Below, one piece after another: positions 35,091 to 47,937 of a stretch of DNA of 64,000 nt. Position numbers and translations under genes: made by a program. Origin of the DNA: JAKQIM01 sp029557965 (GTDB lineage: Bacteria > Chloroflexota > Anaerolineae > Anaerolineales > UBA4823); contig DAOQUL010000008.1 in the NCBI GenBank assembly GCA_035341015.1, positions 27,598 to 91,597 on the forward strand, given 5' to 3'. Each line of letters begins with the position of its first letter. Position 1 is the stretch's first letter. The notes beneath the pieces were generated by a model. The model made no database searches, was not told the DNA's origin, and was given only the letters and a program-made list of their open reading frames with translations.

Positions 35091-35777
35091 ATGAGTATTC
35101 CTGCCATCATCGCAATTGACGGCCCGGCAGCTTCGGGCAAATCGACCCTTGGCCAACGCCTGGCCAATGCACTTGGCTACCTGTATTTTGATACCGGGGT
35201 TATGTACCGTGCCGTTACCTGGGCGGCTTTACAGCGCGGCGTTGCCATCGGCGACGAGAAAGCCATCACTGAGCTGGCCGAGAGCCTGGAGATTGACGTT
35301 TACCCACCCTCGCAAAACGATGGGCGCGCCTACGATGTGCTGGCCGATGGGCAGGATATCACCTGGGAGATCCGGCGAGCGGATGTTGACGCCAATGTCT
35401 CTCCTGTTTCGGCTTATGCTGGGGTGCGCAAGCTTTTAACTGCCCAACAGCGCCGCATTGGCCTGCGCGGCAAGGTGGTGATGGTGGGGCGTGATATTGG
35501 TACGGTGGTGCTGCCTGAGGCCGATCTGAAGATCTACCTCGACGCTTCGGTTGAAGAGCGCGCCCGGCGGCGCTACGAAGAGCTGTGCCAGCGCGGGCAA
35601 CCTGCCGAATACCAAAAGATCTTGGATGCCATGCGCCAACGCGACCAGATCGATTCCACCCGCCAGGTGGCCCCTTTGTGCGCGGCACCCGATGCCATCA
35701 TTGTAGATTCAGACCATGTCAATGCTGATCAGATCCTGGAGAAGGTGCGGGCGCTTGTAGACCAACACACCTCCTAG
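35091..35777 (+). CDS. cmk: cytidylate kinase
   Basis: A 228-residue CMP/dCMP kinase that uses ATP to form CDP/dCDP. The P-loop is DGPAASGKSTLGQRLA near residues 8-23, and the family segments LYFDTGVMYRAVTW, MVGRDIGTVVLPEADLKIYLDAS and ARRRYEEL are all present. AGAGGA lies 7 bases before the ATG. Its TAG overlaps the GTG of the next gene, so cmk and two acyltransferase genes form a coupled set, a frequent arrangement in bacteria. Confidence 0.97.
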   Translation: MSIPAIIAIDGPAASGKSTLGQRLANALGYLYFDTGVMYRAVTWAALQRGVAIGDEKAITELAESLEIDVYPPSQNDGRAYDVLADGQDITWEIRRADVDANVSPVSAYAGVRKLLTAQQRRIGLRGKVVMVGRDIGTVVLPEADLKIYLDASVEERARRRYEELCQRGQPAEYQKILDAMRQRDQIDSTRQVAPLCAAPDAIIVDSDHVNADQILEKVRALVDQHTS

Positions 35778-36448
35778 TGTCGATGGATACGGAATATTCA
35801 ATACCTTTTCATTTGAGCATCCGGCGCGCATTTCTGCGTGCTTCCATTCGTTTGCTGTTACAGGTCTTTAGCCCCATTCATATCACGGGGCGTGCCAATA
35901 TTCCTCCCAAGGGCCCTTACCTGATCGTCTTTAATCATGTGTCGTTATACGATCCGCCTTTGGTGATCTCCTGTTGGCCGACCGCGCCCGAGGCGGTCGG
36001 CGCGGTAGAAATCTGGAGCCGCCCGGGGCAGTCGCTGTTGGTGAAGGGTTACAAGGCCCTGCCGGTGACGCGCGGCGAATACAGCCGTGAACTGCTGATG
36101 ACGATGGTTGCCGCGCTCAAGTCGGGCCGCCCGCTGGCAATTGCACCCGAAGGGTCGCGCTCGCACAAACCAGGCATGCAGCGCGCTCACCCTGGCGCCG
36201 TCTACGTGGCAGATAAGGCCGGGGTGCCCGTCTTGCCGGTAGGTGTGGTGGGCACCACAGATGATTACTTGGACCGCGCCCGGCGTTGGGAACGCCCTGT
36301 GCTTGAAATGCGCATCGGCGAGCCCATTACCTTGCCGCCGGTGCCCGTTGGTGCGGCCCGCAAACAGGTTCTGCAGGCGAATACCGGCCTGATCATGCAG
36401 CAGATAGCCCGGCTGCTGCCTCCCGAATACCGGGGGGTGTATGGGTAA
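35777..36448 (+). CDS. plsC: 1-acyl-sn-glycerol-3-phosphate acyltransferase-like protein
   Basis: A 223-residue PlsC-family acyltransferase, expected to add the second acyl chain in phosphatidic acid synthesis at the membrane. The catalytic HX4D box is NHVSLYD at about residue 54, and the substrate-binding EGSRSHKPG motif is near 130. The start GTG overlaps the cmk stop; an ATG six bases later is an alternative. It is paralogous to the next gene, so the two may differ in acyl chain or acceptor preference; the sequence does not decide which. Confidence 0.9.
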   Translation: MSMDTEYSIPFHLSIRRAFLRASIRLLLQVFSPIHITGRANIPPKGPYLIVFNHVSLYDPPLVISCWPTAPEAVGAVEIWSRPGQSLLVKGYKALPVTRGEYSRELLMTMVAALKSGRPLAIAPEGSRSHKPGMQRAHPGAVYVADKAGVPVLPVGVVGTTDDYLDRARRWERPVLEMRIGEPITLPPVPVGAARKQVLQANTGLIMQQIARLLPPEYRGVYG

Positions 36449-36498
36449 CCGGCTGGTCTTGTATAAGACCCGACCGTCACCGGTTGAAGAGGCTCCTT

Positions 36499-37257
36499 AT
36501 GACTGATTTGATCGAACCAGCCAAAGATCGCCAGGGCAAGGCGGCATTTATTCGTAAGGGTTATGACCACGCCCGGTTGGAATCTCGCCGCCGCTTCTTG
36601 CGTTTTTTGATCCGCACGATCGGCTTTAACTTCCTTGCCCGGCTGGAGAGCGTTGAAGGGATTGAAAATATCCCCGCCACCGGCCCGGCGATCTTGATGT
36701 TCAACCATATTGCCTTTGTGGATTCTCTGGTGATCTTGCACGTTACACCGCGCAACGTTGTGCCCCTGGCCAAGGTGGAAGTGTATGATTACCCGGTCAT
36801 TGGCATCTTCCCGCACCTGTGGGAGGTTATCCCGGTGCGCCGTGAGGAAGTGGACCGGCGGGCCATCCAGAGCGCCCTGGAGGTGTTGAAGGCGGGAGAG
36901 ATCATCCTGCTGGCCCCCGAGGCCACGCGCCACACCGAACTGCACGAAGGCAAGGTGGGGGTGGCATACCTGGCCAGCCGCACCAATGCGCCAATTGTGC
37001 CGGTGATGGTAGAAGGTACGCCGGGCTTCCCCAGCCTGCCGTTCTTGCCGCGCTGGCGCGGCCCGGGCATCCAGGTGAAGTTTGGCAAGCCTTTTCGCTT
37101 TCGCGGTGACCTGGGGCGGCCCAGCCGCGAACAGCTTAACCAGATGACCCAAGAGTCCATGTATCGGCTGGCGGCCATGCTGCCAGAAGAACGGCGTGGA
37201 ATGTATGCTGACCTTTCGCAAGCCACACAAGAAATGATCGAAGAGTTCGTGCTATAA
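36499..37257 (+). CDS. PlsC-like phospholipid/glycerol acyltransferase
   Basis: A 252-residue second PlsC-family acyltransferase. HX4D is NHIAFVD and the second block is APEATRHTELHEGKVGVAYL, where the usual EG(T/S)R appears as EATR. This change in the acceptor-binding motif hints at a different substrate from its neighbour. The start at 36499 is set by GAAGAGG 7 bases upstream; an in-frame ATG at 36484 lacks such a site. Its last codons hold a promoter-like TGCTATAAT for the next gene. Confidence 0.88.
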   Translation: MTDLIEPAKDRQGKAAFIRKGYDHARLESRRRFLRFLIRTIGFNFLARLESVEGIENIPATGPAILMFNHIAFVDSLVILHVTPRNVVPLAKVEVYDYPVIGIFPHLWEVIPVRREEVDRRAIQSALEVLKAGEIILLAPEATRHTELHEGKVGVAYLASRTNAPIVPVMVEGTPGFPSLPFLPRWRGPGIQVKFGKPFRFRGDLGRPSREQLNQMTQESMYRLAAMLPEERRGMYADLSQATQEMIEEFVL

Positions 37258-37258
37258 T
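37250..37258 (+). promoter_or_regulatory. extended -10 promoter of the membrane histidine kinase
   Basis: TGCTATAAT overlaps the stop codon of the acyltransferase gene. Predicted start is near 37265, a leader of about 37 bases before the ATG at 37302, without a clear Shine-Dalgarno. Confidence 0.5.
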
Positions 37259-37301
37259 TTAGTCAACGGCGCCCGGCACGAATCTTGCATTCGTTAACGA
37301 T

Positions 37302-40300
37302 ATGAATATTGAGAGCACGCTGTTCACGAACACGTCTTACATTGAACAGCCCGACGGCCTGATCGGCTGGTTGGGTTGGTTAGTGTTCTTGGGCGGCGTG
37401 ATCTTTTTGCTCTGGCGCTGGCTGCCTTACAATAAGAAGATGGGCCGCGTGCAATGGGTCATCTTGGCTGTGCTGGTGCTGCTGCTGCCGCTGACCAATC
37501 TCTTCCTGGCGCTGCGCCTGCCTATCGAAACAGCCCTGCCCCCGCCCGGCCTCCCGGTGGATCCACTGGTGCCACGCGTGGTGTTTTTTGCAGCGCTGCC
37601 CTGGCTCTTGGCGGCAGGTCTGCTTGGCCCGGCGCCGGCTGCGGCCTTAGCCTTTGTTTCTGGCGTATTCATGGCGTTATGGAATACGCACAGCCCCTTC
37701 ACCCCGCTTGAATATTCGCTCTTGGCCCTCTTGCTGGGCGCCTGTTTCCAGCAGCGCTACCGCACGTTGGTCTTTCGTGCCCTGCGCCACCCACTGCCGG
37801 CAGCCCTCTTGCTGGGGCTGCTTTACCCGCTGATCTACATTCTCGATACCCTGTTCGTGTTCAGCGGCAGCCTGGCCAGCCGCCTGGATTATGCCCTGGA
37901 TAATTCGATGGCGGCCTTTGTCAGCATGTTGGCTCACCTGTTGATTGCCGGGTTGGTTGGCGAGCTGGCAGTCTTTGCCTTCCCCAGGCTCTGGGGCGGC
38001 CGCGGCCCGCTGGTGCCCTCTCCGGCAGAGCGGCGCTTGCAGACGCGTTTCTTGGCCAGCCTGGCGCCGTTGGCGGTGATCCTGATGGTTGGCCTGATCG
38101 CCGGCGACTGGATCGTGGCCGGCACCGCCGCCCGCCAGATGCTGGAGGACCGCATGCAGAGCACAGCCAGCATGGCGGCCCAGGGGGTGCCTTTCTTCCA
38201 CACCACCGGCCAGGCGTTGATCCAGGATATGGCCAGCGACCCGCGCTGGTACCAGGGACCTCGCGAGGAACAGACTGTCTTGCTGGAAGAAAAACTGCGC
38301 AACATCCCCTTCTTCCGCCAGCTTTACCTGTTGGATGAGCAGGGCGATGCCCTGGCAGGTTATCCCACGGTTGACTTCTACACTGCAAACCCCTCTCCCA
38401 AAGAATTTGCCGCCATCGACCTGGCCATCGCTGGCCTGGCCTTCCAGTCTTACCCCATTGCCCCGGTGCCGGGCGAGAGCGTGGCCCAAGTCTCTTTCAT
38501 TGCTGCGATCAAGGATGAAGGTGACCAGGTGCACGGTGTGCTGATTGGGCGCACTGACCTGGCGACAAACCCGCTGACCCAACCCGTTCTGAGCACCCTG
38601 GGCAGCATCAGCGATGTCGAAGGGGAAGGCATGTTGTTGGATGATGACGGGCGCATCTTGTTTCACTCTGCCAATGCCCAGGTGATGGAGCTATACCAGG
38701 GCGATACCTCTCAAGACCCGGCTTTCTTCGCCGACAGTGTGGCCCCCGACGGCACCCGCCGCATGTTGTATTACCAGCCCGTAAAGGGGCAGCCCTGGGC
38801 AGTGGTGACCATTGTGCCCGCCCGGCAGGCCCAGCAGTTGGCTTTGCGCATTGCCGCGCCGTTGTTAGGGATGATCTTGGTGCTGTTCTTCCTGGCGGCT
38901 GTGCTGCTGCGCCTTGCGCTGCGTGTTGTGACCGCCTCTTTGCAATCCCTGGCTTCAGAAGCCAACCGGATTTCCAGCGGCCGTTTGGATCGCCCCTTGC
39001 AGTTAGAAGGCGAAGATGAGGTCGGGCAGCTGCGGCGAGCCTTCGAGCACATGCGCGTCAGTCTCAAAGACCGCCTGGATGAGTTGAACCGTGTCTTGGT
39101 GGTCAGCCAGGGTGTGGCCTCTAGCCTAGAACTGGGCGAGGCCCTCAAGCCCGTCTTGGATGCTGCCATCAGCACCGGCGTGACCTCGGCGCGGGTGGTG
39201 CTTTCTTCTGACGTGGCCCCCGAAGCCCAGGTGGGGGCATCGCCGGTGACCCGTTTTGGCATCGGCAGCGAAGCCTTCAGTCACCTGGATGAGCAGATAT
39301 TGGCCCTGGCGCGCCAGCAAGATCAGCGCATTGTCATCACCAACCCCACTCGCGTGCGCAATTTGAGCTTCCCATCGGGGGCATCTCGCCCCGACGCCCT
39401 GCTGGGCATGCCGCTGCGCCATGAGAACCTCTATTTCGGCGTCATGTGGGTGGCGTATGATACGCCGCACCAATTCAGCGAAGATGAGGTGCGTTTCCTA
39501 TCTACCCTGGCCGGGCAGGCTGTGCTGGCGGCGGGCAATGCCCGTTTGTTTGCCTCGGCTGAAGTTGGCCGCCAGCAGTTAGAAGCCATCCTGGCATCTA
39601 CCCCCGACCCCGTGCTGGTCACAGATCAGCAGAACAACCTGCTCTTGGCCAACCCGGCTGCCTGGCAGGCCCTGGATTTGAATGCCGCCACGGTGGAGGA
39701 CAAGGCGGTGGAGAAGATCATCCAGCAGGGCGAGTTGGTGCGCCTGCTGACCGGTTTCTCGCAGGATCGCCTCTCTACCGAGGTGCGCCTGCCGGATGGC
39801 TTGATGTATATGGCAACTGCCTCCACCGTCATGGCTGGCGACCGCCCCGTTGGGCGCATCTGTGTGCTGCGCGACATCACGCATTTGAAAGAGTTGGATC
39901 AGCTTAAATCTGATTTTGTCTCCACCGTCAGCCACGACCTGCGCTCGCCACTGACCCTCATGCGCGGCTACGCCACCATGCTGGAGATGGTTGGCGAGCT
40001 GAACGAACAGCAAACCAATTACGTGCGCAAGATGGTGACCGGTGTAGAGAACATGACCCGCCTGGTGAACACCCTGCTGGACCTGGGACGCATTGAGGCC
40101 GGGTTGGCGCTGCAATTGGAGGCCATCCCCATTCATGATATTGTCGACCGCGTGGTGGGCGGTTTGCAGATCCAGGCCTCTCAGAAGCAAATTCAGATGA
40201 CCTGCGAGATCTCGCAGAACATGATCCCCCTGGTGGAGGCCGACCACGCCCTCTTACAGCAAGCCATGCACAACCTGGTGGAAAACGCCGTGAAATATAC

Positions 40301-40598
40301 CGATCCAGGGGGCCAGGTGCAGGTGCGCGTTTACCAGGACCGCGAACGGATGGTCTTCGAGGTCATCGACAGCGGCATTGGCATTGCACCGGTGGATATC
40401 CCGCTTTTATTCAAGAAGTTCTCGCGCGCCGGGCAAAAAGAGGCCAAGAAGCGCCCGGGCAGCGGCCTGGGCCTGGCAATTGTCAAATCGGTTGTCGAGC
40501 GCCACCAGGGCCAGGTGTGGGTAGAAAGTCAACTGGGCAAGGGCAGCACCTTCTTCTTCGCAATTCCCTTCCGCCAGCCTTCGAAGAACACCGGCTGA
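37302..40598 (+). CDS. membrane sensor histidine kinase (multi-TM, Cache-like, HAMP, GAF, PAS)
   Basis: A 1098-residue kinase. An N-terminal block of about seven hydrophobic helices (residues 20-235) precedes a helix at about 255, a Cache-like extracytoplasmic sensor (280-500), another helix (515-535), a HAMP linker (540-590), a GAF domain (610-755), a PAS domain with ILASTPDPVLVTDQQNNLLLA (765-870), HisKA with H878 in VSHDLRSPLTL, and HATPase with NLVENAVKYTDPGG, DSGIGIAP and GSGLGLAIVKSVV. Combining a multi-helix membrane module with a Cache domain allows two independent external inputs. No response regulator gene lies nearby. It stands directly upstream of rpoC, where rpoB might be expected. 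Confidence 0.92.
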   Translation: MNIESTLFTNTSYIEQPDGLIGWLGWLVFLGGVIFLLWRWLPYNKKMGRVQWVILAVLVLLLPLTNLFLALRLPIETALPPPGLPVDPLVPRVVFFAALPWLLAAGLLGPAPAAALAFVSGVFMALWNTHSPFTPLEYSLLALLLGACFQQRYRTLVFRALRHPLPAALLLGLLYPLIYILDTLFVFSGSLASRLDYALDNSMAAFVSMLAHLLIAGLVGELAVFAFPRLWGGRGPLVPSPAERRLQTRFLASLAPLAVILMVGLIAGDWIVAGTAARQMLEDRMQSTASMAAQGVPFFHTTGQALIQDMASDPRWYQGPREEQTVLLEEKLRNIPFFRQLYLLDEQGDALAGYPTVDFYTANPSPKEFAAIDLAIAGLAFQSYPIAPVPGESVAQVSFIAAIKDEGDQVHGVLIGRTDLATNPLTQPVLSTLGSISDVEGEGMLLDDDGRILFHSANAQVMELYQGDTSQDPAFFADSVAPDGTRRMLYYQPVKGQPWAVVTIVPARQAQQLALRIAAPLLGMILVLFFLAAVLLRLALRVVTASLQSLASEANRISSGRLDRPLQLEGEDEVGQLRRAFEHMRVSLKDRLDELNRVLVVSQGVASSLELGEALKPVLDAAISTGVTSARVVLSSDVAPEAQVGASPVTRFGIGSEAFSHLDEQILALARQQDQRIVITNPTRVRNLSFPSGASRPDALLGMPLRHENLYFGVMWVAYDTPHQFSEDEVRFLSTLAGQAVLAAGNARLFASAEVGRQQLEAILASTPDPVLVTDQQNNLLLANPAAWQALDLNAATVEDKAVEKIIQQGELVRLLTGFSQDRLSTEVRLPDGLMYMATASTVMAGDRPVGRICVLRDITHLKELDQLKSDFVSTVSHDLRSPLTLMRGYATMLEMVGELNEQQTNYVRKMVTGVENMTRLVNTLLDLGRIEAGLALQLEAIPIHDIVDRVVGGLQIQASQKQIQMTCEISQNMIPLVEADHALLQQAMHNLVENAVKYTDPGGQVQVRVYQDRERMVFEVIDSGIGIAPVDIPLLFKKFSRAGQKEAKKRPGSGLGLAIVKSVVERHQGQVWVESQLGKGSTFFFAIPFRQPSKNTG

Positions 40599-40660
40599 AA
40601 TTTACGGCTGCCTGGAAAAAAAAGGGTTTAGAAGATTGATCCACCCAAGATTGGTGCCTC

Positions 40661-40688
40661 TTGACCACTTTTAATCTTATGGTATAAT
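40661..40688 (+). promoter_or_regulatory. rpoC promoter
   Basis: TTGACC (40661-40666), a 16-base spacer, and TATAAT (40683-40688) that is also TG-extended (TGGTATAAT). Predicted start near 40695, leaving a leader of about 98 bases before the GTG. Confidence 0.8.
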
Positions 40689-40729
40689 CCGGCCCGCATG
40701 ATATGGCACATTTGTGAACGCACTGCCTG

Positions 40730-40769
40730 GCGCTTGAGATCGTAGGTCTCGGGCGCGGGCTTTTGTTTG
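40730..40769 (+). terminator. terminator-like hairpin in the rpoC leader
   Basis: A 10-bp stem (40730-40739 with 40747-40756, including two G-U pairs) with a 7-base loop is followed after a few G residues by a T-rich run (40761-40769). It lies between the promoter and the ribosome-binding site, the position of an attenuator. A second small pairing, CCTC with GAGG (40775-40785), can cover the Shine-Dalgarno. Confidence 0.5.
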
Positions 40770-40792
40770 TCTATCCTCCAGGAGGTAGTTGA

Positions 40793-45094
<4,302 letters not shown>

Positions 45095-45113
45095 CCCCCT
45101 GCTTGTGATCAAT

Positions 45114-45152
45114 AAAAAAGATGGCGGCCAAATTTGGCTGCCATCTTTTTTT
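45114..45152. terminator. bidirectional terminator between rpoC and the ABC operon
   Basis: 19-base arms (45114-45132 and 45133-45151) with one G-U pair; core GATGGC.GCC flanked by A6 and T7. It serves both convergent transcripts. Confidence 0.9.
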
Positions 45153-45166
45153 GTATTACAAACGTC

Positions 45167-46120
45167 CTAGCCGTTTTTCTCGTACCGGTAACAGGCTACG
45201 AAATGGTTGGGTTCCAACTCTTGCAAGGTCGGGCGGAAGCGATCGCATCCCAGGGCTTTGTCGGCTACCGGGCAGCGGTCAAAATAAGGACAGCCTTCAG
45301 GAGTGCCGATTTCTTTGCTTGTGAGCTCTGTGGTGCCGGTTTTCCACTTTTCATCCAGCCGCGGGACAGAGGCCATGAGCATCTTGGTGTAAGGGTGGAT
45401 CGGGTGGCTGAAGATTTTTTCGGTGGCGCCCATTTCGGCCACGCAGCCGCGGTAAAGGATGACGGCATTCTCGCTGATGTAATGTGCCAGGGATAGGTCG
45501 TGCGTGATGAAGAGGATCGCCAGGCCGCGTAATTTCAAATCTGCCAGCAAGTTGAGCACATCGATGCGGGTCGAGGCATCCAGCATGCTGATGATCTCAT
45601 CTGCCACCAAGAAGTGAATATCCAACAGCAGGGCGCGGGCGATCAAGAAGCGCTGTAACTGCCCGCCGCTGAGCTGGTGCGGGTACTTGTTCAACACGTG
45701 CTCGGGGTTCATCCCTACAGATTCGATGGCGCTGTTGACTTTGTCGCGCCAGGCTGCATCTTGCATATCTGGGAAGAACTCTTCGCGCACATTGGTGAAA
45801 ACCCGGTCTGCTTTGAAGATGGGGTTATATGAGCTGAACGGATCTTGGAACACGCCCTGCACGTTGCGGTAGTACTCTTTGAGGGCGTCTCCACTCAGGT
45901 GAGAGACATCCTTGCCTTTGAATTTGATTGCGCCCGAAGAAATGGAAATCAGGTGCAAGATCATCTTGCCGATGGTGCTTTTGCCGCTGCCGCTTTCACC
46001 GATCAGAGAAGTTACTTCCCCTTCTTTGATGTCAAAGCTGACCTCGTTGACGGCGCGAAGCTCCTTTCCTCCAAAGGTGCCTACCCGGTAGACCTTTGTC
46101 ACTCGATCAAGGCTAAGCAT
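45167..46120 (-). CDS. ABC transporter ATP-binding protein, OppF-like
   Basis: A 317-residue ATPase of the dipeptide/oligopeptide transporter family. Walker A is GESGSGKSTIGK at about residues 41-52, the signature is LSGGQLQRFLIARALL and Walker B is FLVADEIISML. The C-terminal oligopeptide-type extension has the Cys-rich CPYFDRCPVADKALGC...CYRY block. It overlaps the start of the preceding ATPase gene by eight bases. It is the last gene of the five-gene transporter operon and is followed by a strong terminator. Substrate is inferred from context to be a manno-oligosaccharide rather than a peptide. Confidence 0.92.
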   Translation of the reverse strand: MLSLDRVTKVYRVGTFGGKELRAVNEVSFDIKEGEVTSLIGESGSGKSTIGKMILHLISISSGAIKFKGKDVSHLSGDALKEYYRNVQGVFQDPFSSYNPIFKADRVFTNVREEFFPDMQDAAWRDKVNSAIESVGMNPEHVLNKYPHQLSGGQLQRFLIARALLLDIHFLVADEIISMLDASTRIDVLNLLADLKLRGLAILFITHDLSLAHYISENAVILYRGCVAEMGATEKIFSHPIHPYTKMLMASVPRLDEKWKTGTTELTSKEIGTPEGCPYFDRCPVADKALGCDRFRPTLQELEPNHFVACYRYEKNG

Positions 46121-47075
46121 TCGTCTCGCCCTCCTTCCAGCAGGCGATGTGGTGCCCCGGCTCTACCTCGATGAAGGGCGGCGCCTCGGTGCACTTCTCA
46201 AACGCGACCGGGCAGCGTTCTCGAAAACGGCAGCCAACCGGCGGGTTGAGCAGCAGGGGCGGGTTCCCCGGGATGCCGGTCAACCGCTTCTCGGTCGATT
46301 TGATCCCAATCTCTGGCAGCGATGAGATGAGCAGTTTGGTGTACGGGTGGCGCGGGGCGTGGATGATCGTTTCGGTGGAGGCTTTTTCTGCCAACTGCCC
46401 GGCGTACATGATCAGGATGCTGTCGGCGATCTGGTACAAGATCGAGATGTCGTGCGTGATCACAATGGCACTTTTGCAGTAGCCCTGGTTGCGGAATTCT
46501 ACCAGCATCTCAGCCACGGCCTTCTGGCTGGCAACATCCAGCGCAGAGGTGATCTCGTCGGCGATGAGCAGAGAGGGGTTGAGCAGCGTAGAGAGCACCA
46601 TCACCATGCGTTGTTTCATGCCGCCCGATAGTTCGATTGGGTACATGTCTAGCACGCTGGTAGAAAGCTTGACCAATCCCAGGCGGCGCTCCAACTCGGG
46701 CAAGATGGCTTTGAAATCGACGCCCCTTGACCCCAAGAGCTCGCTGATCATCTTGCCGATCTTGCGGGTGGGATTCATGGCGTTCATGGCGTACTGCGGG
46801 ATGATGGAGATTTTCTTGAACCGGAACTCGTTCATTCGGTCCATATCCCAGATTGGAAGCTCCTCGCCATCGAGGAGCACCTGCCCTCCCATGTACTTCA
46901 TCGGCGGCTTCATGTAGATCAGGCTGTGGCCCAGGGTGGTCTTCCCGCAGCCCGACTCGCCTGCCAGCCCCATGATTTCGCCATCTGCCATGGAAAATGT
47001 AGTGCTTTCCAGGGCCTGAACTTCGCCTCTCAGGGTTTGATAATAGATCTTGAGGTCGGTGATTTGCAAGCTCAT
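46113..47075 (-). CDS. ABC transporter ATP-binding protein, OppD-like
   Basis: A 320-residue ATPase partner of the OppF-like protein. Walker A is GESGCGKTTLGHS, the signature is LSGGMKQRMVMVLSTLL and Walker B is LLIADEITSALD. The C-terminal extension again has the oligopeptide-family Cys pattern (GCRFRERCPVAFEKC). I choose ATG 47075 because AGGGAGA stands upstream; the frame continues to 47123 inside the permease gene. It follows the second permease gene by 4 bases. Confidence 0.92.
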   Translation of the reverse strand: MSLQITDLKIYYQTLRGEVQALESTTFSMADGEIMGLAGESGCGKTTLGHSLIYMKPPMKYMGGQVLLDGEELPIWDMDRMNEFRFKKISIIPQYAMNAMNPTRKIGKMISELLGSRGVDFKAILPELERRLGLVKLSTSVLDMYPIELSGGMKQRMVMVLSTLLNPSLLIADEITSALDVASQKAVAEMLVEFRNQGYCKSAIVITHDISILYQIADSILIMYAGQLAEKASTETIIHAPRHPYTKLLISSLPEIGIKSTEKRLTGIPGNPPLLLNPPVGCRFRERCPVAFEKCTEAPPFIEVEPGHHIACWKEGETNA

Positions 47076-47079
47076 ACGC

Positions 47080-47937
47080 TTAGGTCTCCCTGAGCTTTGG
47101 GTTGAAGACTTCATCCATGCCAACGTTCATTACATACAGCGCGCCCACGATCAGGGTAATGGCTAAGCCTGGCGGGATGAACCACCACCACATGCCCAAC
47201 AGCAGGGCGCCCCACATCACCGCATACTGCATCATCATTCCCAATGAGATGGTGTTGGTTGGGCCGAGGCCAATGAAATCTAATGTTGCTGCATTCAAGA
47301 TGGCCCCGCCAAACTGGAGGATGAAGGTCATGATCAGGTAAGCCATCATGTTGGGGGCGATCTCTCTAAAGATGATCTTGAACGAACTCATGCCGCTCGT
47401 CTTGGCCAGGTCAACGAAATCTCGAGTGCGGAGAGAGAAGGTTTGGGCTCGGATGGCGCGCGCCGCCCAGGGCCAGGCGGTTAGCCCAATGAAAATACAC
47501 TCGGCAAAGATGCTGCGCACTTCCAGGTAAGCTGCGATAATGAGCAGGACGGCCATGGTGGGGATCACCAGGATGATGTTGGTGAGCATGTTGAGCACTT
47601 CATCCACAATCCCGCCGCGGTAGCCGGCTGTGAAGCCGACCACAACGCCGATGAGGGTGGCGAGGCCGCCGCCCAGGATGCCCACCAGGAAGGTGGCGCG
47701 CAGGCCCAAGACGAACTGTGCAAATACATCCTGGCCAAAGAACGTGGTTCCAAACCAATAGTCTGAGGATGGCGGCTTGGCCCCGGTAGGGTTGGCATAG
47801 GCAAACGGGTCGTTGCGGACCAACAGCGGACCAATCAGCGCCAGGATGAGGAAAACCCCAATCACCACGAAGCCAATCCTCAACTTCCAGTTTTTCAGCG
47901 CAAAATATAAGAACTCATTCTTCTTGGCTGTGTTCAT
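47080..47937 (-). CDS. ABC transporter permease, OppC/DppC-like
   Basis: A 285-residue inner-membrane permease with six hydrophobic segments and the N-terminal extension typical of OppC. The EAA-type coupling helix is at RTRDFVDLAKTSGMSSFKII, which contacts the ATPases. LIGPLLVRNDPFAYANPTGAKPPS is a usual OppC-type first periplasmic loop (given here in part). Its ATG overlaps the stop of the first permease gene by 4 bases. Confidence 0.93.
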   Translation of the reverse strand: MNTAKKNEFLYFALKNWKLRIGFVVIGVFLILALIGPLLVRNDPFAYANPTGAKPPSSDYWFGTTFFGQDVFAQFVLGLRATFLVGILGGGLATLIGVVVGFTAGYRGGIVDEVLNMLTNIILVIPTMAVLLIIAAYLEVRSIFAECIFIGLTAWPWAARAIRAQTFSLRTRDFVDLAKTSGMSSFKIIFREIAPNMMAYLIMTFILQFGGAILNAATLDFIGLGPTNTISLGMMMQYAVMWGALLLGMWWWFIPPGLAITLIVGALYVMNVGMDEVFNPKLRET

